Assembly: GCF_000789235.1 (NCBI RefSeq)
Contig: NZ_KN525716.1
Span: forward strand, 814,944 to 878,943
Origin: Wocania ichthyoenteri Th78
GTDB lineage: Bacteria > Bacteroidota > Bacteroidia > Flavobacteriales > Flavobacteriaceae
Reading direction: 5' to 3'
Length of the DNA stretch: 64,000 nt
Position numbers and translations under genes: made by a program. How positions within the stretch are numbered: position 1 is the stretch's first letter; each line of letters opens with the position of its first letter. Of this stretch, positions 1-9,282 are shown piece after piece. The notes under the pieces were generated by a model. That model saw nothing but the letters and a program-made list of their open reading frames with translations. It ran no database searches and was not told the origin of the DNA.

Positions 1-259
1 ACGGAAATGTAACATAGGCATTATTAAAACGGACGCCTGTTTTTGCCAACTTATCTAAATTTGGCGTGCTTAGATTTAAGTTTCCTGCAATACTTAAAGC
101 TTCGGCTTGATGTTGATCTGTCATAATCAAAACAATGTTGGGTTGGTTTTGATTTGAAATAACATCTTTTTCAATTTTTAATTTCTTATCACTTTGCTTA
201 CAAGATGATATCAAAATACCAATTAAAAATAAAAATGATATTATTCTATTTTGCCTCAT
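1..259 (-). CDS. Sulfatase lipoprotein, N-terminal part (cut by window edge)
   Basis: Only the first 86 codons are present; the gene continues beyond position 1. It opens with a lipoprotein signal peptide ending in ISSC (Cys20). A sulfatase family S1 opening follows: NIVLIMTDQHQA, whose Asp would be a calcium ligand, then TPNLDKLAKTGVRFNNAYVTFP. The formylglycine motif CxPxR normally comes directly after this and would be just outside the window, so its presence cannot be checked. The start codon lies 2 nt after the stop of the DUF4955 gene, so the two are surely co-transcribed and probably translationally coupled. Inferred role: removing sulfate esters from the oligosaccharides handled by this PUL. 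Confidence 0.85.
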   Translation of the reverse strand, partial: MRQNRIISFLFLIGILISSCKQSDKKLKIEKDVISNQNQPNIVLIMTDQHQAEALSIAGNLNLSTPNLDKLAKTGVRFNNAYVTFP

Positions 260-261
260 AA

Positions 262-1884
262 TTACAGTTTGTTATGCAACCACTTCTGCTTCATTTTACG
301 CCATTCTTTTAAGCTTTTACAAATCCATTTTGGAGTTTTTCCCAAACGGTGTTTTAATTGCGCTTCGTACAAAGATTCTGGTAATACTTTGTTTCCTAAA
401 CTTTCTAAATAACCAATATTAGCTTCATTAAACGTTGTTTTAGAACCATGTAAGCCAACAATTATGGGGTTTACCACAGAAAAACCCCAATATATTCCTT
501 TACCTGAAAGGCTCCAAAAATTATAATCAGAAACCGTGTCGCCTACTCGCTTATAGTTCCAAAGTGTTAATCCTTTTAAATGATGTGGCTCATTTTTATA
601 AAACCCTCCATGATTAGTCATTTTTGCAGCTTCATATAAATCGACCAAATTATTTTTAGGAATATCAGCATGCGAATCCCAACCTTGTTTTGGTGTTTGT
701 ACACGCCAAATGACTGAGCCAGAAGTTTTATGAGACATGGCTGCTCCGTGAAACTGACCGTAATTTGTAGCATCGTTAATTAAGCCTGTTAAAACTCTGT
801 TAGATTGTGTCACGTTAGTTAATTTGTGCCCGCTGTTACCTTCAATTAACAACATTAAAACAGAAGAAGCATAGCTATTATTTATAGAAACTGCACCTGT
901 AATATTACTAAATCTACATCGTCTCACCCAAGAATTTGCTACACTTTGCATTGCAATTATAGACCAAGCATTATCGTGCAAAAAATCTTTATGGTGTACA
1001 AAAGTGTCATTAAAGTTTGCCTTAAAAAAGATATCCTCTACACCAACACTTTCTAAAGGATAAAAGGGTTTTACTTGCCAAGTATAATTAATATTTATAG
1101 AATTTACTAAAGGATCTTTTAGCGTAATCTTATTTCCAGAAATACTTTTTATCTCATGGTTTTCAATAAATGTTACACCTTTTTCGATTACCTTTTCCCA
1201 ATGCGGACGTGGATTTTTACCATCTAAAGCTTCTTTGACTGCATCCAAATTATAAGGCATTTCTAATTGAAGGTATTTAATATCTTTAAATAAATTTGCG
1301 TTTTCTACTTCAATTACAAAATCGCCTTCTTTAGCATTTTTTATGATGTTTGTTTTTTCTTTTACTTCTACTTTAGAGATAAAATTGAACATATAACTCA
1401 CTTTCCATTCTGGTTCGTCAGGAGTTCTTTGCAACATGTGGCTTTTCATGTTAATTACTGTTCCATTTTTACCCAAACCACTTCCTTTTAAAATAATATT
1501 AGAAGACGTTACAGTAATCGGATTTGTTCTTTTAGGTCTTACATTTACTAAGAATTCTCCTTTTGGAAAAAACACAATGCCGCCTTTATTCTTTTCAGCA
1601 GCGTTTATTGTAGCCTGAATTGCGTCTTGATCTGAAATGGAATCATTAGGAATAGCTCCAAAATGAACTATGTTAAAAATTTTTAAATGTTTGAACTTTT
1701 CAGGAATTCCTACTTCTCCTAATTGATAACCTGCATACGAATAATCAAAAAGCGTTGGTATTTCAAGATTTGAAATTTCACTTGTAAATTTTTTCCAAAT
1801 TTTTGCTTTTTCTTGTCCGAAAGTATTAAATATTAGGAAACAAAAAATAAATAGAAAATGATATTTTGAAAATCTTAATAGCAT
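262..1884 (-). CDS. Secreted beta-helix protein with pectate-lyase-like fold and DUF4955 tail
   Basis: A 540-residue protein with a classical signal peptide (residues 1-23, cleavage near FGQ). The motif VHFGAIPNDSISDQDAIQATINAAEKN followed by GGIVFFPKGEF (about 75-110) is the usual opening of Pectate_lyase_3-type right-handed beta-helices. The C-terminus (about 465-530, ending near LYEAQLKHRLGKTPKW) matches the DUF4955 domain as I know it. It is clearly homologous along its length to the larger protein at 30172-32727, but lacks that protein's beta-sandwich and T9SS tail. I know of no assigned catalytic activity for DUF4955 proteins. A role as lyase or hydrolase on a uronic-acid glycan is inferred from fold and context. 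It lies 102 nt downstream of the PL8 gene, with a palindromic repeat between. Confidence 0.8.
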   Translation of the reverse strand: MLLRFSKYHFLFIFCFLIFNTFGQEKAKIWKKFTSEISNLEIPTLFDYSYAGYQLGEVGIPEKFKHLKIFNIVHFGAIPNDSISDQDAIQATINAAEKNKGGIVFFPKGEFLVNVRPKRTNPITVTSSNIILKGSGLGKNGTVINMKSHMLQRTPDEPEWKVSYMFNFISKVEVKEKTNIIKNAKEGDFVIEVENANLFKDIKYLQLEMPYNLDAVKEALDGKNPRPHWEKVIEKGVTFIENHEIKSISGNKITLKDPLVNSININYTWQVKPFYPLESVGVEDIFFKANFNDTFVHHKDFLHDNAWSIIAMQSVANSWVRRCRFSNITGAVSINNSYASSVLMLLIEGNSGHKLTNVTQSNRVLTGLINDATNYGQFHGAAMSHKTSGSVIWRVQTPKQGWDSHADIPKNNLVDLYEAAKMTNHGGFYKNEPHHLKGLTLWNYKRVGDTVSDYNFWSLSGKGIYWGFSVVNPIIVGLHGSKTTFNEANIGYLESLGNKVLPESLYEAQLKHRLGKTPKWICKSLKEWRKMKQKWLHNKL

Positions 1885-1896
1885 AGTAATTCGAAA

Positions 1897-1973
1897 TGTC
1901 TGGTCGAGCGCAGTCGAGACTTATTTTATTAGTTCTTAAGTTTATTTACCTCTCGACTGCGCTCGAGGAGACA
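1897..1973. repeat. Dispersed palindromic repeat, copy 1
   Basis: An imperfect inverted repeat between the PL8 and DUF4955 genes. The left arm contains TCGAGCGCAGTCGAGA (1904-1919) and the right arm TCTCGACTGCGCTCGA (1951-1966), separated by about 31 nt of AT-rich loop. A related element occurs at 54756-54826 in the opposite orientation: the GTCGAGC-type arm comes first here and second there. This looks like a REP-like dispersed element that could form a long hairpin within the operon mRNA. Confidence 0.85.
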
Positions 1974-1986
1974 ATAAAATCAAATT

Positions 1987-4900
1987 CTACAGCTTCATCA
2001 ATATAATTTCATGTGACATACCATCTTTTAATTCTAAACTAATAATAGTTTCATCTTTAGAATTATCAACAGCAAGTACTTTATCCGAAATTGAAGTTGT
2101 CCATTTTCCATTTACTGTAATTGTAAATTTTACAGACTGACTATAATTTCTGAATTTCCCTTTTTGATATTCAGGAAAATTTAAATCAGGCTGCACAACA
2201 CTTAACGTCACTTTTTGTGCTCCATCTTCTTTAGCCATTATTAAAGCTGATTTAGAAACTGTTTTTAAAATACCATTTTCTAAATTGTTATTAGCTTCAA
2301 AAATAACATAACCAGTAGTATTTCTTTTTAAATCTTTTGCAATATGAGCCACACTATCTGCACGTAAAATGGCGTAAGATTTATCATTTTTTATGCGTTT
2401 ACTAAAATTATTTATTTCTGCTTCATTGTTAAAAGGATAAATAACATACTGATAATTACTGTTTTTAGGAGCTAAACCATGATTAATCCATGCCGAAGCA
2501 TAATTACCTTCGGTTTCTTTCACACCTTTTCCTTTAGGATTCATTTTTCCTGTATTTACAGAGTATTTATTGTGATACGAATTTTGTTTTTCCTTTTTGA
2601 AATTAATGGCATGATTCGATAACATATGATACGCATTTCCGTAAGGATCTATAATCCAGTTTTTTGTTTCAGCGTTTTCAGCTAATTCGCTTTTAATAGG
2701 AAATTTTGTTATTTTTTTTGATGGTATGTAGATGGGATCTTTATTGTCTTGCAAAAAAGTTTGAAACAGATTGGTTTGCGTTGGATTTTTTTCGTCAATA
2801 CTTGAAATGCCTGTACCGATACAAATGAGTTTATCACCAAAAGAAAACACCGATTTTTTAGCTTTTAATTTTCCAGGGAAACCAACTTTGGTTTCTGGTC
2901 CATCTGCATTTGAGCCTTTACCTTCATTTAAAATCATTCCAAAAATACCGTTATTATCTAACGTTGCAGTTCCAGCAAAAAACTCATTAGACCGAAACAT
3001 AATTAATGGCATTTTCGCTTCTAATTCTTCTAATGGCAAATAAATAATGGTTGCTCCTGGATAACGATTCCAATCCCAACCTTCTTGCCTAAAACCGCTT
3101 CCCTTTTCGCCTTTATTGTTTAATAATTGTATGGTTCCGTTTGCTGGATATCTTCCATATCTATTAGAAGCAACGTAAATTTCTGAAGCCCAAACATATT
3201 TACTGTAACCTTTAATAATTGCTGCCCAATCATTGTCTCTTTTAACAGCAGTTGCCGCATAAGGAAAGGTATAAAAACCAGATAATCGTTCTTTATTAAT
3301 ATCATTTACTTCCGTAAATAAAGACGTGTTTAATATATCATCTTTACCCCAAAGTCTTAAATATGCAGCTGCGACATCTTTATCTATTTCAGATTTCCCA
3401 TCTGGACTTCCTGCATACGCCATTAATAAAAATTCTTCTTTTAAAGATTTTATGCCATTGCCCTCTAATGGATGCCGACCTGCATTACCAAAACCCCAAT
3501 CAAATTTCTGACTATAAATTCTAGATGCCAAAAATGCCTTTTTAAAGTTTTCGTGTCCTTCGGTTCGTAACCTAAATCTTGTTCTTGCCAAAGTTCTTAT
3601 AACTTTTGGAACGGTTTGAAAAGCACCAATACCATAAGCTGGATAATGCCCGTTATGATGCCACGATGTACCATCTACTTTAAATCCCCATTCTTCATTT
3701 TGTTGTGCCAAAGTAATAGACATATATTTTGAATATGCACTTAATAATGCGGCTTGCTTTTCTTGAGATTCTAATAAAAAAATGAGCATTAAATGATAAT
3801 ATGATTGTGTGTTTAAATAATCAATATTTACATGGAATTCACTCTCATCATCTAGCAACATTCCTAAATTAAACAACCAATGCAAGCTACTGCCAACCTC
3901 TTGTAATAAACCTTCGTTATACAATAATTGACGCATCACAAAAAAAGCTTCGGTGATTTCTCGAACATTATATCCAATATGATGTCTTGTACCGCCATTT
4001 GAACCTGCTTGCCAACCTTGATCTAAAAAATATTTTGTTCCTGAAAGAAACATGTTTTCTATTTCTGCCTTTTCTGATAGGTTTGCTCTATCGTAAAAAT
4101 TTGCTAGTTTTTTTAATACTTTTCCCAGGCTTTGAACATCGTTAAATTTATCAGCGCCTTGTTGATTTTTATCATAATACGATTGCTCTCTTTTAAATGT
4201 TAATGGCGGTCCTGTAACTGTTTTTCCGTTATCATTCAAACGTAATTCGGCATACATATCTCTAAGTGAGTTTATGTACACTTTGTATTTTTTTGCTATG
4301 GTTAAATCGGCATCTATAAGCTGTTCAAACTTTTTTAAATCTAGTCTCACAGCCATAGAAATTGGTTTAGCTTCTAAATTTTTAATGCGATTATAATTAC
4401 TGATTAATGGCATCCAATGGTCATCGCTTAAATTCAAATTTGATTTTATGAAGGGTACAATTTCATCTGGATATTGATGTCTGTCATCTTGATATTGAGA
4501 AAAAATAATATCATCAAAAAATAAAGTTCCGCTTTTTGATGTTGTTGAAATTTTGAAATAATTATAATCAACAGCAGCTCCTTTTTTTGGTGCGTTTCCT
4601 TGCATTTCGTAGAAAGGCACCCAAATAGTACGCCAACCTTTAAAGTTTAATGTAATATCAAACCAAACTTCTTTTTTATCATCTTTTTCATAAGAAACTG
4701 TAATGCTTCCATTTTGAGGAATCTCATTATAAATAGCCATTTGCAACGTTGGGCTTGCCGGAAAATGATCGCCGTATGCTAAAGGGCTTTCGTCTTGTGT
4801 TAAGAATTTAAAATTTGAGGTACCAAAAGAGGCTTCATCTGTCCAAGTCCATTGTAACGATTTATTTCCAAATTTAAAATGGTTTTCGCTCGTAGATAAG

Positions 4901-5058
4901 CTACTATTTGTTGTTTTATATTCATTTAAAACAGCATCTTTTTCAAAAGATGCTACTGCTGGCATTTTATTGTTTTGAGAATAACTAATTGTACAAATTA
5001 AGATTGCAAAAACTGAAAGCATCTTAATTTTATTCGATAAGGAAATTAATATATTCAT
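1987..5058 (-). CDS. PL8 chondroitinase ABC-like polysaccharide lyase
   Basis: A 1023-residue secreted lyase, the same size as Proteus vulgaris chondroitinase ABC I. It has a signal peptide (about 1-27), an N-terminal jelly-roll carbohydrate-binding domain (about 35-190, FDDIIFSQYQ at its end), an alpha/alpha toroid (about 200-620) and C-terminal beta-sandwiches. The catalytic signature HNGHYPAY gives His468 and Tyr475, with the same 7-residue spacing as His501/Tyr508 in chondroitinase ABC. Arg528 (GNAGRHPLEGN) and Glu659 (QEGWDWNRYPG) match Arg560 and Glu653. The family cleaves chondroitin, dermatan or hyaluronan by beta-elimination, leaving 4,5-unsaturated uronate, the substrate of the two GH88 enzymes here. 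Which glycosaminoglycan is used cannot be read from sequence. It is 56 nt downstream of the PhoD-like gene in the same operon. Confidence 0.9.
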   Translation of the reverse strand: MNILISLSNKIKMLSVFAILICTISYSQNNKMPAVASFEKDAVLNEYKTTNSSLSTSENHFKFGNKSLQWTWTDEASFGTSNFKFLTQDESPLAYGDHFPASPTLQMAIYNEIPQNGSITVSYEKDDKKEVWFDITLNFKGWRTIWVPFYEMQGNAPKKGAAVDYNYFKISTTSKSGTLFFDDIIFSQYQDDRHQYPDEIVPFIKSNLNLSDDHWMPLISNYNRIKNLEAKPISMAVRLDLKKFEQLIDADLTIAKKYKVYINSLRDMYAELRLNDNGKTVTGPPLTFKREQSYYDKNQQGADKFNDVQSLGKVLKKLANFYDRANLSEKAEIENMFLSGTKYFLDQGWQAGSNGGTRHHIGYNVREITEAFFVMRQLLYNEGLLQEVGSSLHWLFNLGMLLDDESEFHVNIDYLNTQSYYHLMLIFLLESQEKQAALLSAYSKYMSITLAQQNEEWGFKVDGTSWHHNGHYPAYGIGAFQTVPKVIRTLARTRFRLRTEGHENFKKAFLASRIYSQKFDWGFGNAGRHPLEGNGIKSLKEEFLLMAYAGSPDGKSEIDKDVAAAYLRLWGKDDILNTSLFTEVNDINKERLSGFYTFPYAATAVKRDNDWAAIIKGYSKYVWASEIYVASNRYGRYPANGTIQLLNNKGEKGSGFRQEGWDWNRYPGATIIYLPLEELEAKMPLIMFRSNEFFAGTATLDNNGIFGMILNEGKGSNADGPETKVGFPGKLKAKKSVFSFGDKLICIGTGISSIDEKNPTQTNLFQTFLQDNKDPIYIPSKKITKFPIKSELAENAETKNWIIDPYGNAYHMLSNHAINFKKEKQNSYHNKYSVNTGKMNPKGKGVKETEGNYASAWINHGLAPKNSNYQYVIYPFNNEAEINNFSKRIKNDKSYAILRADSVAHIAKDLKRNTTGYVIFEANNNLENGILKTVSKSALIMAKEDGAQKVTLSVVQPDLNFPEYQKGKFRNYSQSVKFTITVNGKWTTSISDKVLAVDNSKDETIISLELKDGMSHEIILMKL

Positions 5059-5114
5059 GTTTAAAAAAGTTTAGACTAATCGTATTGTAATAAATTTGAC
5101 AAATCTCTTGCCGT

Positions 5115-7712
5115 TTATTTAGTAAAATCGAAAACTAACGTGTTGCTATTATTTTTTGAGGTATTTATATGTTGCTGTTGTTTGCTAACATTTTTATCCG
5201 GCTCTGAAACTGTTACAGTAAAACTACCATATTTTGGAACTTTCGGTATAAACGTATCCCCTTTTATTCTAATGGTGTAAAGTACATTTTTACTAGCTTC
5301 ATCAATAACCTGCACTACAGGATTAGTTAATCCTTTTACCTTAATTTCTGGTAATATTGTGTTCCATGCTGCACCAAAATTATCCGTTTGGTTAATGGTT
5401 ATTGGCCAACCCATATATTGTTCTGAATCGCCTTTTTCTGGATTTGCACCACGAGGCCAACATTCCATTTTAATAGTTCTTTCATTTTTATTAAAGCGAA
5501 CGATACCATAACCAGCGGCTCTATCGTGTAATTCTGATGGTTGCTTGTTTGTATACAACGGATTTGAAATAGCTTCAACAGTTATTTTATTTGTAAAACC
5601 ATCTTCAAATTGTCCTGTATATTTAGGGAAACCTGCTTTTCTATTTTTTCCTTCAAACATAGGATACCATCTACGAGGCCAATAATTAGAAATTGATGGT
5701 ACACAAAACGCATAGCCACTATCATTAAAATTATCAACACCATATTGAATGGTGCTTCCTAAATGCTGATCGCCAGCTAAATGAAATGTAAACCCTTTGC
5801 GAATGGCTTTAATACCATTATCTCGTCCAGTTTGCGGCCAACCGTTAGAATCCATATCGGTTACTGGCATATCGTTTTCTGGGTATTCGCCAGCATTTAA
5901 TATCCTTAAAGTTGGTACAACAGCATCTGTCATGGCTTCTTCTGGTAAAGTGGCTACGTTTGCAAAAATGGTTTGTGATAATAGCACTTTCATTTCTGCA
6001 CCATAGCTCCAATCTGAAGACCATTCATTTAAAAACTTTAATTGTCTTTCTCCTAATAGCTTTGCTGATGGCACATCTGCATTTTTAATATTATAGGTTT
6101 TATTTTGAGGCCAACCGTTTACAATTTCTGCTTCTGGCAATAATGTTTTTGGTGCCGATTTAAACTTTCTATCTTCAATAATGGCAAAACTTACGTTCCC
6201 ATAATTCATTTGTGTGTAATATACGCCTATACCTCTTTCAACGGGAGTTGCATCATACGGATCTGGTAAGTGGCTCGTTTGCGTTCGCTCTACCATATTT
6301 ACCCATTCTGGAGGCATTCTATAACCACCACTATCTTGAATTTCTGTTCTTGTTCCGCCTTTCTGAGAGGCTTTTCCGTTTTCTCCCCAAATATTACCCA
6401 TATATACATCGTGGTCGTCTGTAATTACAACTGCAGGAGTATTTTTTAATAAGTCTCTATATGCCCAACCGTACATGTACCACTTTCGTAAATAATCTAA
6501 AGTGGCTATGTTAAAAGGTTCTCGTTGGATGCCGTAGCCACCTACAGGTTCGTAAATCTGGTCGCCAGAAAAGAATAATACATCTGGGTTTTGATATTTT
6601 ACTTGACTTACAATATCGTTATTTGGGAAACCTAAATCGTTGTTTCCTGTAAAACCTGCAATCACAAGATTAGTTTTATCTTTTGGGTTTTTTTGAATAA
6701 CACCTTCCCAATAATATGTTTTGGTTTTATTATTTGCTTCGTTTAAAGTGTATGCTAATCTGTAATTGTGTGATTTAGAATCATCCCAATTTTCTAATTT
6801 GAATCTAGCAGTACGTGCTTCGACATCTATTAGAGATTTAGAAATGGTTTTCCAAGTATTATTTTCTTCAATTTGAAATTCAACGTTCTTATCAGCATTA
6901 TCATCTGGTGCCATTTGCGCTGTTATTTTTAAAATATCGCGACTTAAAGTGTATTGAGAAAACATAATTGGACCAAAAGACCGGTCATCATGTTTTGTTA
7001 TTTTACTTCCCTTTATTTCCCAATCTTGAAACCAAACACTTTTTTTATTGATGATTTCTCCCCCATTTTTATTCTCAAAATTACTTACCAAAACTAAATC
7101 GCCAGTAAGTTGCTCCGGAGAAATATCTGTTTTAGAAATATGACTTAATGTTTTTCCAGTTTCAATATCAATCACAGAAAAATCTATGGTATATTTATTT
7201 TGATTAAAACTTACCAAAATTTTTACATCAATTCCTTTATTTAAGGCATTTATAACAGCAGCATTTTTTTGATTTGGACTTGGCTCGCCAATAAACAACG
7301 CTCCGTTAGTACAAACACCAATATTTATACCTTTACCAAAAACGGCGTTATCTCTATAATCGTTAAACTGCCCTTTTGAACCTATACTAAAACCAGCCCA
7401 ATTTTTATTTAGGTTTGAAACTTCATCGTTAAAAAACCCCAAACGAACCTTCATTTCTAAATCACCTTTTTTCTCAGAAAGTTGTCTTGTTAGTAAATGT
7501 ATATTTCTATTTTCATTACTTACTAAACATTCCATTTTATTATTGGCTACTTGCCAATCTTGCATAGGATTTGCCCAATACTCAGGACCAATAAAAGTTC
7601 GGGACGCTATGTTTGTAAAATCACTTTTAAAATCAACACTAAGTTTATCTTGATTTTCGCAACTTACTATTAGTAATAAAAACACTATGAAAAGCGGTAA
7701 TTTAACAGTCAT
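5115..7712 (-). CDS. PhoD-like metallophosphoesterase lipoprotein
   Basis: An 865-residue lipoprotein; I chose the second Met, which gives a clean signal peptide ending in LLIVSC (Cys18). The first Met 16 codons upstream would add a poor leader. Residues about 25-235 look like a concanavalin/LamG-type sandwich, followed by an Ig-like part. The catalytic domain has PhoD-type metal motifs: FSGDQIYEP (Asp384), VITDDHDVYMGN (about 430-440) and HLAGDQHLGS. PhoD enzymes are usually phosphodiesterases or monoesterases. In this operon, between a sulfatase and a PL8 lyase, it more likely acts on a phosphate (or perhaps sulfate) ester on the glycan than in phosphate scavenging; that is inference. The architecture is much longer than classical PhoD. 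Confidence 0.8.
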   Translation of the reverse strand: MTVKLPLFIVFLLLIVSCENQDKLSVDFKSDFTNIASRTFIGPEYWANPMQDWQVANNKMECLVSNENRNIHLLTRQLSEKKGDLEMKVRLGFFNDEVSNLNKNWAGFSIGSKGQFNDYRDNAVFGKGINIGVCTNGALFIGEPSPNQKNAAVINALNKGIDVKILVSFNQNKYTIDFSVIDIETGKTLSHISKTDISPEQLTGDLVLVSNFENKNGGEIINKKSVWFQDWEIKGSKITKHDDRSFGPIMFSQYTLSRDILKITAQMAPDDNADKNVEFQIEENNTWKTISKSLIDVEARTARFKLENWDDSKSHNYRLAYTLNEANNKTKTYYWEGVIQKNPKDKTNLVIAGFTGNNDLGFPNNDIVSQVKYQNPDVLFFSGDQIYEPVGGYGIQREPFNIATLDYLRKWYMYGWAYRDLLKNTPAVVITDDHDVYMGNIWGENGKASQKGGTRTEIQDSGGYRMPPEWVNMVERTQTSHLPDPYDATPVERGIGVYYTQMNYGNVSFAIIEDRKFKSAPKTLLPEAEIVNGWPQNKTYNIKNADVPSAKLLGERQLKFLNEWSSDWSYGAEMKVLLSQTIFANVATLPEEAMTDAVVPTLRILNAGEYPENDMPVTDMDSNGWPQTGRDNGIKAIRKGFTFHLAGDQHLGSTIQYGVDNFNDSGYAFCVPSISNYWPRRWYPMFEGKNRKAGFPKYTGQFEDGFTNKITVEAISNPLYTNKQPSELHDRAAGYGIVRFNKNERTIKMECWPRGANPEKGDSEQYMGWPITINQTDNFGAAWNTILPEIKVKGLTNPVVQVIDEASKNVLYTIRIKGDTFIPKVPKYGSFTVTVSEPDKNVSKQQQHINTSKNNSNTLVFDFTK

Positions 7713-7770
7713 AAATTGCTCTTTTAACAAATAAAAAATATAGAATATACTTAATTTCATTAGATGAGTC

Positions 7771-9264
7771 TTATTTTAAATTTTGATACTTTTCTAACCA
7801 AGGATCTTTTTTTTCTTCTAAATTTTTCAATAATTCTGAATGCAATCTTTTTTCTGTGGCATCGTCTTTACCTATTAAGTTTGTTTTTTGATACGAATCA
7901 TTTTCATTGTCATACAAAAACTTACGCTCTACATTTTTGTTATCGATGGTAATAACATACGTATGCTTGTGCGTTCTTATACCTCTGTGACCAGATTCTG
8001 GTTGCCCCTCTAAAATGAAATAATATAATGCTGATGTTGGTTTATCGCCTTTATCTGTTAAAATTATTGATGATAAATCTTTACCATCTAAATTGGTTGG
8101 AATACCATCTGTAGCTTCTACCAAATTTAAAAGCGTTGGCATAATATCTGTGGCACTAACAATTAAATCATTTTTTTGATTGCCTCTAATTTTCTTTGGC
8201 CACTTTATTATAAAAGGCACATTTATAGCTTCTTCAAACCACACATTTTTTGACATTAAACCGTGACTCCCCATCATTTCACCATGATCTGAAGTAATAA
8301 CAACTATAGTATTCTCTTCTAAACCTTCTTCTTTTAATGTTTTTAAAACACGTCCAATTTGCTCATCAACACCAGTAACCATTGCAAAATGATTTCTTAC
8401 ATGCTCTTGGGCTAAATGTGTTCGCTTTCTTGTCGCTCCTGAATGGAATAACAAATCCTCAGCATCGGTGTCCAAATCCACATTATCTCTTACCAATAAT
8501 TCATCTAATGATTTGTCTTTATAATACTTTAAGTATTTTTCTGGGACATATTGATAAGGTGGGTGTGGTGGATTTACAGACCAAAATAGTGCAAAAGGCT
8601 TATTGGCACTTCTAGTTTTTGCTAATGGATTTTTAATATAATCTATAATTACATCAGCTTCGTGTTTTGGAGACCATTCATTTACATATGTTATATCTTC
8701 TTCTTTGGCATTATTTATCCAATAATGGGGTGTATTATGTTGATCGAAAGTACCGTAAGCATACCAAAAATTAAAACCATGTCGTAATTCTTTTGGTTGA
8801 TAGGCATCCCAAAGTACGGTATCTTTTCCTTGAATTGGTGGTGGAGACGTTAAATGCAATTTCCCAACGTAGCCAGCATCATACCCATTTTTCACTAAAA
8901 CATCAGAAATACTAACATCCTCTTTTTGCCAAGAATTATTGTATTTATGACGGTTAGAATTACTATTACTTAATACAGAATTATTATAAGGTAATTTTCC
9001 CGTCATTAGCATACCACGATAAGGGCTACATAATGGATAATTGCTTATAGCATTAGAAATAACCATACCTTCTTTTCCTAATTGATCTAAATTGGGTGTA
9101 TACACAGGATCTTGATTATTTATACCAACGGCAGCATTTCTAAACTGATCTGGAAAAATAAATAATATATTAGGTTTCTCATTTTTGATTTTTTGAGAAC
9201 TTGAGTTACACGACATAAATAGTGTTGATACACATATTATTAAAAGGCCCTTTAAATAATTCAT
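7771..9264 (-). CDS. Family S1 sulfatase lipoprotein
   Basis: A 497-residue sulfatase with a lipoprotein signal (FMSC, Cys19). The formylglycine motif is CSPYR with Cys79, fitting the CxPxR rule for maturation by an anaerobic or formylglycine-generating enzyme. PNILFIFPDQ near the start and TSDHGEMMGSHG further on supply the calcium-binding Asp/His residues. The catalytic core is complete. Inferred function: exo-type removal of a sulfate ester from glycosaminoglycan-like oligosaccharides in the periplasm or on the cell surface. The position of the sulfate cannot be decided by reading. It is 18 nt after the GH88 gene and 58 nt before the PhoD-like gene, so it lies in the middle of the degradation operon. 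Confidence 0.9.
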   Translation of the reverse strand: MNYLKGLLIICVSTLFMSCNSSSQKIKNEKPNILFIFPDQFRNAAVGINNQDPVYTPNLDQLGKEGMVISNAISNYPLCSPYRGMLMTGKLPYNNSVLSNSNSNRHKYNNSWQKEDVSISDVLVKNGYDAGYVGKLHLTSPPPIQGKDTVLWDAYQPKELRHGFNFWYAYGTFDQHNTPHYWINNAKEEDITYVNEWSPKHEADVIIDYIKNPLAKTRSANKPFALFWSVNPPHPPYQYVPEKYLKYYKDKSLDELLVRDNVDLDTDAEDLLFHSGATRKRTHLAQEHVRNHFAMVTGVDEQIGRVLKTLKEEGLEENTIVVITSDHGEMMGSHGLMSKNVWFEEAINVPFIIKWPKKIRGNQKNDLIVSATDIMPTLLNLVEATDGIPTNLDGKDLSSIILTDKGDKPTSALYYFILEGQPESGHRGIRTHKHTYVITIDNKNVERKFLYDNENDSYQKTNLIGKDDATEKRLHSELLKNLEEKKDPWLEKYQNLK

Positions 9265-9282
9265 TGATAGTAAACGTAAAAT

